A stretch of DNA of 47,262 bases from an uncultured Pseudoxanthomonas sp. Its GTDB lineage: Bacteria > Pseudomonadota > Gammaproteobacteria > Xanthomonadales > Xanthomonadaceae. A program made the position numbers and the translations under genes. The notes beneath the pieces were generated by a model that had not been told where the DNA came from, did no database searches, and was given only the letters and a program-made list of their open reading frames with translations. The stretch covers positions 1-47,262 of the forward strand of contig CALJUL010000112.1 of the NCBI GenBank assembly GCA_937975725.1, read 5' to 3'. The number at the start of each line of letters is the position of its first letter. The stretch's first letter is position 1. Positions 41,419-47,262 of this stretch are shown piece by piece.

Positions 41419-41742
41419 ATGAGCGCAGTGCCCTTGGGTGACGATCTCGGCATCGAGACGGCCACCGAACTCAAGCAGCACCTGGCCGCGCATGTGGCGC
41501 AGCCGCAGCCGGTCGAACTGGATGCGGGCAACGTGCAGCGCGTCCATACCGCCAGCCTCCAGGTCCTGTGCAGCTTCGTGCGCCAGCGCCGGCAGGCCGG
41601 TCTGTCCACCGATTTCAGCGCCGCCAGCCAGAACTTCCGCGACGCCGCGCGCCTGCTGGGCCTGGCCCCGCAACTGGGCCTGGGCGCTCCCGACACCCCT
41701 GTTTCCGACAACACGACGCAACAAGTGGAGAACGCCGCATGA
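41419..41742 (+). CDS. STAS-domain protein (anti-anti-sigma-like)
   Basis: The 107-residue protein is one STAS domain: ETATELKQHLAAHVAQPQPV, ELDAGNVQRVHTASLQVLCS and FVRQRRQAG. The Thr-Ala-Ser at the tip of helix 1 (VHTASLQ) is in the place of the phosphorylatable Ser of SpoIIAA-like proteins. ATG 41419 has an upstream GGAGA; the frame is open to 41209, but that part is repeat and promoter. A STAS gene before cheY-cheA occurs in other chemotaxis clusters; partner unknown. It overlaps the next gene. Confidence 0.85.
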   Translation: MSAVPLGDDLGIETATELKQHLAAHVAQPQPVELDAGNVQRVHTASLQVLCSFVRQRRQAGLSTDFSAASQNFRDAARLLGLAPQLGLGAPDTPVSDNTTQQVENAA

Positions 41743-42104
41743 GCGCACGCATTCTGGTAGTGGACGATTCGGCCTCGATGCGACAGATGGTCGCCTTCGC
41801 CCTCACCTCGGCCGGCTTCTCGGTGGACGAGGCCGAGGACGGCCAGGTGGCGCTGGGACGCGCGCAGGGACAGAGGTTCAACGCCGTGGTCACCGACGTC
41901 AACATGCCCAACATGGACGGCATCTCGCTGATCCGCGCGCTGCGCGGCCTGCCGGACTACAAGTTCACGCCCATGCTGATGCTGACCACCGAGTCGGCCG
42001 CCGACAAGAAGGCCGAAGGCAAGGCCGCCGGCGCGACCGGCTGGCTGGTCAAGCCCTTCAATCCCGAGCAGTTGATCGCCACGGTCCAGAAGGTCCTGGG
42101 CTGA
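41739..42104 (+). CDS. cheY: Second CheY-like response regulator
   Basis: The 121-residue receiver has LVVDDSASMRQMVAFAL, Asp in VVTDVNMPNMDG, Thr in LMLTTESAADKK and Lys in GWLVKPFNPEQL. It differs from the first CheY (34363) in the switch and FliM-contact regions, and resembles the CheY encoded next to alternative cheA genes. The ATG overlaps the STAS stop. Whether it binds FliM is not clear; it may be a phosphate sink. Confidence 0.93.
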   Translation: MSARILVVDDSASMRQMVAFALTSAGFSVDEAEDGQVALGRAQGQRFNAVVTDVNMPNMDGISLIRALRGLPDYKFTPMLMLTTESAADKKAEGKAAGATGWLVKPFNPEQLIATVQKVLG

Positions 42105-42159
42105 CCGTCGCCGCTCCCCTTCCTCCCCGCCCACCCGACGCCAACGGATCAGCCACGCG

Positions 42160-44136
42160 ATGAACATGGACATGCAGCGCTTCCACGCCACGTTCTTCGA
42201 AGAGAGCCGCGAAGGGCTCGAAGCGATGGAAGCCGGCCTGCTGTCGCTGGAACAGGGCAGCCGCGACGGCGACCTGATCAACTCGATCTTCCGCGCGGCG
42301 CATTCGATCAAGGGCGGCTCGGCGACGTTCGGCTTCGACGCCATCGCCGGCCTCACCCACGTGCTGGAAACCCTGCTGGACGAACTGCGCGCCGGCCAAC
42401 GCGCCGTCAGCGTGCCCGCCATCGACGCCATGCTGGCCTCGGTGGACGTGCTGCGCGCGCTGCTGGCCGAGGCCGAGCACGGAACGCCGGCCGATCCGGC
42501 CGCGGTGCAGGCGGTCAAGGACCGCCTCAACGCCGTGTTGTCGGGCCAGGAAACCGCCGCTTCCGCCACTGCTGCCGCGCCCGAAGCGGACACGGTGCCG
42601 GAGGGCTGGAACATCGGCTTCACCCCGGCGCCGTCACTGTTCATGAGCGGCAACGACCCGCTGCGCATCCTGCGCGAACTGGAACACCTGGGCCCGCTGG
42701 AAGTTGCCTGCCGGGTGGAACGCCTGCCCGGCTTCGACCAGCTCGATCCGCTGGAAGCCTACCTGGCCTGGGACCTGGGCCTGATCGGCCAGGTGCCGCG
42801 CAGCGCGGTGGACGACGTGTTCGCCTGGGTCGTGGACGACTGCGAACTGGACATCCGCGCGATCCGCGGCGGCGTGCCCGCAGCCACCGCCGCGGCGAGC
42901 GCGGGCGGAGCGGCCACCGCCGCCGCCGGCGCACCGTCCGCGCCCGGCGCGGCCGCCAACGACGGCGGCGAGACTTCCATCCGCGTCAGCGTCGACAAGA
43001 TCGACGGCCTGATCAACCTGGTGGGCGAACTGGTCATCACCCAGGCCATGCTCAAGCAGGTCTCCGGCCTGCTCGACCCGGTCCAGTGCGAGCGTCTGTT
43101 CGCCGGCCTGGACCTGCTGGAACGCAACACCCGCGACCTGCAGGAAGCGGTGATCGGCGTGCGCATGCTGCCGGTGGACGCGGTGTTCCGCCGCTTCCCG
43201 CGCCTGGTGCGCGACCTGTCCGCGCGCCTGGGCAAGCAGGTGCGCCTGCGCACCGTCGGCGAAGGCACCGAGCTGGACAAGGGCCTGATCGAGCGCATCG
43301 CCGATCCGCTGGTGCACCTGGTGCGCAACTCGATCGACCACGGCCTGGAACTGCCCGACGCGCGCCGCGCCAGCGGCAAGGACGAGACCGGCACGATCAC
43401 CCTGGCGGCCTCGCACCAGGGCGGCCACATCGTCATCGAAGTCAGCGACGACGGCCGCGGCCTGAACCGCGACCGCATCCTGGCCAAGGCGCTCGAACGC
43501 GGCCTGGCCGTGCCCGAGAACCCCACCGACGCGCAGGTGTGGGACCTGATCTTCCAGCCCGGCTTCTCCACCGCCGACGCGGTGACCGACCTGTCCGGAC
43601 GCGGCGTGGGCATGGACGTGGTCCGCCGCAACATCCAGGCGCTGGGCGGCGAAGTGCAACTGGAAAGCGCCGCCGGCCAGGGCACCCGGGTGGTGATCCG
43701 CTTGCCGCTGACCCTCGCCATCCTGGACGGCATGGGCGTGTCCGTGGGCGAGGAGACCCTGATCCTGCCGCTGACCTACGTGCTGGAGGCCCTGCAGCCG
43801 CAGGCCGAGGACGTGCGCACGGTAGGCGGCGAAGGCCGCGTGCTGCGCGTGCGCGGCGAATACCTGCCCATCGTCTCGCTCAACGACTACTACAGCTACG
43901 GCCAGGCGCGCGCCGACGAGCCGCTGGTAGTGGTGGTGGAGGCCGACGGCCAGAAGCTGGCGCTGGAAGTGGACGAGCTGATCGGCCAGCAGCAGGTCGT
44001 GGTGAAGAACATCGAACACAACTACCGCCGCATCGACGGCATCTCCGGCGCCACCATCCTGGGCGACGGCCGCGTCGCGCTGATCGTGGACGTCGGCGGT
44101 CTGGTGCGCGCGCGCCGGATGCAACAGGCGGCCTGA
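42160..44136 (+). CDS. cheA: Chemotaxis histidine kinase CheA (second copy)
   Basis: The 658-residue kinase has an Hpt domain (FRAAHSIKGGSATFGFD, His 48), a middle domain (GWNIGFTPAPSLFMSGNDPL onward, about 147-245) likely to bind CheY, the dimer helices, the ATPase (HLVRNSIDHGLE, DDGRGLNRDRI, GRGVGMDVV) and a CheW-like C-terminus. Unlike the first CheA it has no DDEFEALLD motif, so it is not expected to contact ParC in the same way. It probably works with the adjacent CheY and the receptor downstream. Confidence 0.95.
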   Translation: MNMDMQRFHATFFEESREGLEAMEAGLLSLEQGSRDGDLINSIFRAAHSIKGGSATFGFDAIAGLTHVLETLLDELRAGQRAVSVPAIDAMLASVDVLRALLAEAEHGTPADPAAVQAVKDRLNAVLSGQETAASATAAAPEADTVPEGWNIGFTPAPSLFMSGNDPLRILRELEHLGPLEVACRVERLPGFDQLDPLEAYLAWDLGLIGQVPRSAVDDVFAWVVDDCELDIRAIRGGVPAATAAASAGGAATAAAGAPSAPGAAANDGGETSIRVSVDKIDGLINLVGELVITQAMLKQVSGLLDPVQCERLFAGLDLLERNTRDLQEAVIGVRMLPVDAVFRRFPRLVRDLSARLGKQVRLRTVGEGTELDKGLIERIADPLVHLVRNSIDHGLELPDARRASGKDETGTITLAASHQGGHIVIEVSDDGRGLNRDRILAKALERGLAVPENPTDAQVWDLIFQPGFSTADAVTDLSGRGVGMDVVRRNIQALGGEVQLESAAGQGTRVVIRLPLTLAILDGMGVSVGEETLILPLTYVLEALQPQAEDVRTVGGEGRVLRVRGEYLPIVSLNDYYSYGQARADEPLVVVVEADGQKLALEVDELIGQQQVVVKNIEHNYRRIDGISGATILGDGRVALIVDVGGLVRARRMQQAA

Positions 44137-44174
44137 GCCGCCTCGCCTTTCTCCTCTTCCGCGGGCCCGCAGGC

Positions 44175-44192
44175 GCCGCCGCTTCCGGCGGC
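44175..44192 (+). other. GC hairpin between cheA and the porin gene
   Basis: GCCGCCG (44175-44181) and CGGCGGC (44186-44192) form a 7-bp stem with a CTTC loop, a stable tetraloop. No T-run follows. It could stabilise the cheA mRNA end or be part of the porin leader. Confidence 0.4.
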
Positions 44193-44228
44193 CGCCGCGC
44201 GCGCACGCCCTGCCGCACCGACCCCGCC

Positions 44229-45419
44229 ATGAACACCCGCCTGCGCCTCGCCCTCCTCGCCTCCGCCGTCGCCGGCGCCCTGCCGCTGGCGGCTGCCGCC
44301 GCCGAGACCGGCCTCTGGCCGCCGAAGATCGGCTTCGCCAGCGGCGATGAACTGGCGCTCACCGGCAACCTGGCCTACGACATCAACCGCTTCGACGGCC
44401 AGGGCTACGCCGGCGCCGCGCTGGACGACGACGACGCCTGGCGCCGGCAGGAACTGGGCATCACCCTCAAGCGCAAGGGCCTGTACGACTTCGGCGCCAC
44501 CTTCGACTACCAGTCCAAGACCTGGAGCGACGTCGTCCTGCGCGTGGAGACCCGGCCGCTGGCCGGCCGCGACCTGGGCAAGCTGCGCATCGGCCAGATG
44601 AAGCTGCCGCTGGGCATGGAAGGCAATACCGCCACCCGCAGCGTCGCCTTCCTGGAAGCCTCGCTGCCGACCCAGGCGTTCTACCAGGGCCGCCGCACCG
44701 GCGTGGACTGGGCGTTCGAACGCGAGCGCTATGTCGCCAACGCCGGCTATTTCTTCAAGGCCGACCTGCAAGGCAACAACCCCGGCCACACCGCCGCCGC
44801 GCGGCTGGCCTGGACGCCGCTCAAGCAGCCCGGCCGGGTCCTGCACCTGGGCGTGGCCGCCGCGCGCGAGAATCCCGACAGCGAAGTCAACGGCCTGGGC
44901 GTGACGGTGCAGCCCAGCGTGCGCTGGCGCGCCAAGCCCGGCAGCGCGCTGACCAGCGTGCGGCTGGTGGATTCGGGCACGCTGACCCGCGTGGACCACA
45001 TCGACCGCGCCGGCCTGGAAGCGCTGTGGATCGACGGCCCCTGGTCGCTGCAGGGCGAATACCTGCGCCAGCACACCGTGCGCCAGGCTGCCCTGCCCGG
45101 CTACGCCAGCGACGGCTGGTACGTGTTCGGCAGTTGGCTGGCCACCGGCGAATCGCGCCCCTACAGCGGCGGCAACGTGTCCAACCCCAAGCCCAAGGGC
45201 AAGTACGGCGCGCTGGAACTGCTGCTCCGCTACAGCCGCATCGACCTGGATGGCGACGGCATCGCCGGCGGCCGCGCGCATGACTGGACCCTGGGGGCCA
45301 ACTGGTACCTCGCGCAGAACTTCAAGTTCCAACTCGGCTACGTGAAGACCGAGGCCCGCCGCGGCGCGTACTCGGCCGATCCCTCGGCACTGCAACTGCG
45401 CGCCCAATTGCATTTCTGA
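44229..45419 (+). CDS. Outer-membrane porin of the OprO/OprP family
   Basis: The 396-residue protein has a signal peptide (about 1-26, ending AAAAAE), then many amphipathic beta strands and a C-terminal Phe (LRAQLHF), as in outer-membrane barrels. Motifs such as WRRQELGITLKRKGLYDFGA, VRIGQ-like LRIGQMKLPLGMEGNTATRS and YVFGSWLATGESRPYSGG are those of phosphate/pyrophosphate-selective porins. Position after cheA is unusual; no phosphate gene is nearby. It may feed a ligand to the receptor or be a chance neighbour. Confidence 0.85.
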   Translation: MNTRLRLALLASAVAGALPLAAAAAETGLWPPKIGFASGDELALTGNLAYDINRFDGQGYAGAALDDDDAWRRQELGITLKRKGLYDFGATFDYQSKTWSDVVLRVETRPLAGRDLGKLRIGQMKLPLGMEGNTATRSVAFLEASLPTQAFYQGRRTGVDWAFERERYVANAGYFFKADLQGNNPGHTAAARLAWTPLKQPGRVLHLGVAAARENPDSEVNGLGVTVQPSVRWRAKPGSALTSVRLVDSGTLTRVDHIDRAGLEALWIDGPWSLQGEYLRQHTVRQAALPGYASDGWYVFGSWLATGESRPYSGGNVSNPKPKGKYGALELLLRYSRIDLDGDGIAGGRAHDWTLGANWYLAQNFKFQLGYVKTEARRGAYSADPSALQLRAQLHF

Positions 45420-45504
45420 AGCGCGCGCTTCAGAACGAATACGCCGGAGTCCGCTCCCGCGAAGCCCGCGCCTGAACCGTGCGCGCGGGCACACTGCGTC
45501 CGCG

Positions 45505-45540
45505 ACCGCCGCGGCGCCACGGCGGTTCCGGGTGATTTTT
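45505..45540 (+). terminator. Possible terminator after the porin gene
   Basis: ACCGCCG (45505-45511) pairs with CGGCGGT (45520-45526), with an 8-nt loop, followed after 10 nt by TTTTT at 45536-45540. The gap between stem and T-run is longer than ideal. It lies just upstream of the receptor promoter. Confidence 0.4.
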
Positions 45541-45554
45541 CGTGATCCCGGACA

Positions 45555-45581
45555 TCAAGAACTCACATTAATCGCCGCTAG
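45555..45581 (+). promoter_or_regulatory. Sigma-28 promoter of the chemoreceptor
   Basis: TCAA (45555-45558), a 15-nt spacer and GCCGCTAG (45574-45581) match the FliA pattern, with a less perfect -10. The receptor ATG lies 87 nt downstream, the longest sigma-28 leader in this window. Confidence 0.65.
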
Positions 45582-45668
45582 TCATCTCCACAGACGACAC
45601 CCGTCGCGACGCGGCCGCGCTTCCTGCCGCCGGCCGCCGCGACTCCCGCTCTTGCACGGAGACGATCC

Positions 45669-47262
45669 ATGAAGTGGTTCCAGAACCTGTCCATCGCCCG
45701 CAAGCTGGCGCTGGCCTTCACCGCCACCACCCTGCTGACGCTGCTGCTGGGCGGGGTTTCGATGTGGCGCCTGGACGTGGCCAACACGCAGATGTCCGAC
45801 GTCAACGAGAACTGGATGCCCGCCGTCCAGCACCTGGGCGAAATGCGCGCGCAACTGGGCGAGTTCCGCACCTTCGAGCAGGCCCAGTTGTCGCGCCAGG
45901 GCAACCTGGAGGAGATCGCCGACTACGACAAGCGCCTGAAGGACACCCGCGCCCTGATCGAGGCCGAGGAACACGCCTACAACGAGATCCCCTCCGAATC
46001 CTCGCCCGAGGAACTGGCGCTGTACCAGCAGGTCGAGGCCGCACGCGCGGCCTACTTCGAGGCGCACGACCGCATCGCCGCGGCCGTGGCCGCCGACGAT
46101 TTCGCCACCGCGCAGGTCATCTCCGGCACCGAATCGCGCAAGCTGCGCCGCGCGCTGTTCGACCACCTCAAGGCGCTGTCGCAGTACAACATCGACAACA
46201 TGGCCCGCAACGTCGAAGCCTCCCGCCAGGCGCACCACCGCACCGTGGCGGCGATGGTAGGCGGCCTGCTGCTGGCCACGGCGCTGGCCGCGCTGCTGGG
46301 CTGGGCGATCACCCGCTCGGTGGTCAGGCCGGTCGGCGAGGCCGTGCGCGTGGCCAACGACGTGGCCGCCGGCAACCTGGACGGCCGCATCGACACCCAG
46401 CGCCACGACGAAGTGGGCCAGTTGCTCTCGGCCATGCAGCGCATGCAGGCGCAGATCAAGGCGGTCATCGCCGCGCAGACGGAAATGGCCGCGCGCCACG
46501 ACGCCGGCACCATCAGCTTCCGCATCGACGACAGCCGCTTCCCCGGCGAATACGGACGCATGGTGCGCGAGACCAATGCTTTGGTCGCCCAGCACATCGG
46601 CGTGAAGATGCGCGTGGTCGAGGTGATGCGCCGCTACGCCGTCGGCGACCTGTCCCTGGACATGGATCGCCTGCCCGGCGAGAAGGCCGTCATCACCCAG
46701 GCCATGGACGCTACCAAGTCCAGCCTGCAGGCCATCAACGCCGAGATCAGGCGTCTGGCCCAGGCCGCCGCCGAGGGCGACTTCACCGTCCGCGGCGAAG
46801 AGGACCGCTTCCAGCACGACTTCCGCGACATGGTCCACAGCCTCAACGCCATGATGGCCGTCAGCGACCGCAACCTGGCTCGCATCTCCGCCCTGCTGCG
46901 CGCCATCGCCCAGGGCGACCTCACCGCCCGCATGGAAGGCGACTTCCACGGTGTGTTCGCCAGCATGCGCGATGACGCCAATGCCACCGTCACCCAGCTC
47001 ACCGAGATCGTGGCCGGCATCCAGGAGGCTTCGACGTCGATCAATACCGCCGCCGGTGAAATTGCTTCGGGCAACTCCGATCTTTCCCGCCGCACCGAAC
47101 AGCAAGCCGCCAACCTGGAAGAAACCGCCGCCTCGATGGAGGAACTGACCTCCACCGTGCGCCAGAACGCCGAGTCGGCCCGCCAGGCCAACCAGCTCGC
47201 CATCGGTGCCGCTTCCGTGGCTTCCCAAGGTGGCGAAGTCGTCGGCAAGGTCGTCACCACCA
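45669..47262 (+). CDS. Methyl-accepting chemotaxis protein, cut by the window end
   Basis: The reading frame from ATG 45669 (MKWFQNLSIARKLALAF) has no stop before 47262, so 531 residues are seen. It has two membrane helices (about 12-33 and 192-214), a periplasmic four-helix-bundle sensor (WMPAVQHLGEMRAQLGEFRT), a HAMP domain, and further HAMP-like units with GDLSLDMDRLP, GDFTVRGEED and GDLTARMEGDF. It then enters the signalling helices (EIASGNSDLSRRTEQQAANL, EETAASMEELTSTVRQNAES). The kinase-contact tip is beyond the window. Such receptors occur in tandem arrays in Xanthomonas. Confidence 0.93.
   Translation, partial: MKWFQNLSIARKLALAFTATTLLTLLLGGVSMWRLDVANTQMSDVNENWMPAVQHLGEMRAQLGEFRTFEQAQLSRQGNLEEIADYDKRLKDTRALIEAEEHAYNEIPSESSPEELALYQQVEAARAAYFEAHDRIAAAVAADDFATAQVISGTESRKLRRALFDHLKALSQYNIDNMARNVEASRQAHHRTVAAMVGGLLLATALAALLGWAITRSVVRPVGEAVRVANDVAAGNLDGRIDTQRHDEVGQLLSAMQRMQAQIKAVIAAQTEMAARHDAGTISFRIDDSRFPGEYGRMVRETNALVAQHIGVKMRVVEVMRRYAVGDLSLDMDRLPGEKAVITQAMDATKSSLQAINAEIRRLAQAAAEGDFTVRGEEDRFQHDFRDMVHSLNAMMAVSDRNLARISALLRAIAQGDLTARMEGDFHGVFASMRDDANATVTQLTEIVAGIQEASTSINTAAGEIASGNSDLSRRTEQQAANLEETAASMEELTSTVRQNAESARQANQLAIGAASVASQGGEVVGKVVTT

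Overview
The window is very GC-rich (about 70% by eye, with G/C at most third codon positions) and carries one nearly continuous flagellar and chemotaxis locus. The gene order (fliDS, PilZ-like, LuxR-type regulator, rpoN, receiver, fleQ, fliEFGHIJK, fliLMNOPQR, a GGDEF gene, flhBAFG-fliA, cheYZA, motCD-parCP, second cheYA set, chemoreceptor) and the protein sequences point to a polarly flagellated gammaproteobacterium of the Xanthomonadaceae/Lysobacteraceae (Xanthomonas, Lysobacter or Luteimonas-like). I cannot name the species.

Layout. 1-3870: leader and late/cap genes (fliD, fliS, a FliT-like protein, a PilZ-like protein, a LuxR-type response regulator). 3871-7407: regulatory block (flagellar sigma-54, a lone receiver, FleQ). 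7408-14242: fliE-fliK, basal body, switch, export ATPase and hook-length control. 14243-19168: fliL-fliR, C-ring and export gate. 19169-27374: accessory island with a TetR-type regulator, a membrane diguanylate cyclase and, on the minus strand, a czcCBA-type heavy-metal efflux operon with a small His-rich exported protein. 27375-34268: flhB, flhA, flhF, flhG, fliA (export gate, polar placement and number control, sigma-28). 34269-41180: cheY, cheZ, a very small membrane peptide, cheA, motC, motD, parC, parP. 41181-47262: STAS protein, second cheY and cheA, an OprO/OprP-like porin and a chemoreceptor cut by the window end.

Regulation can be read directly. Four good -24/-12 sigma-54 promoters (GG and GC exactly 12 nt apart) precede fliD, fliE, fliL and flhB. 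Four sigma-28 promoters (T[A/C]AA-N15-GCCGATAC or close) precede cheY, motC, the STAS gene and the chemoreceptor. This gives the expected hierarchy: RpoN/FleQ drive structural operons, and FliA drives chemotaxis and motor genes. FleQ, the PilZ-like protein and the diguanylate cyclase suggest c-di-GMP control, but this FleQ lacks recognised c-di-GMP contact residues.

The least explained structure is a set of intergenic spacers (start of window, fliP/fliQ, fliQ/fliR, GGDEF/czcA, flhA/flhF, parP/STAS). Each starts a few bases after a stop codon with a G/A-rich array of 7- or 8-bp units and ends with a C/T-rich array, often complementary, next to the following gene. There are also three REP-like inverted repeats of other types. 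A second notable point is a shared motif (DDEFEALLDxLHG) found once in CheA and twice, as a 150-bp in-frame duplication, in ParP, but not in the second CheA. It looks like the ParC-binding polar-localisation motif.
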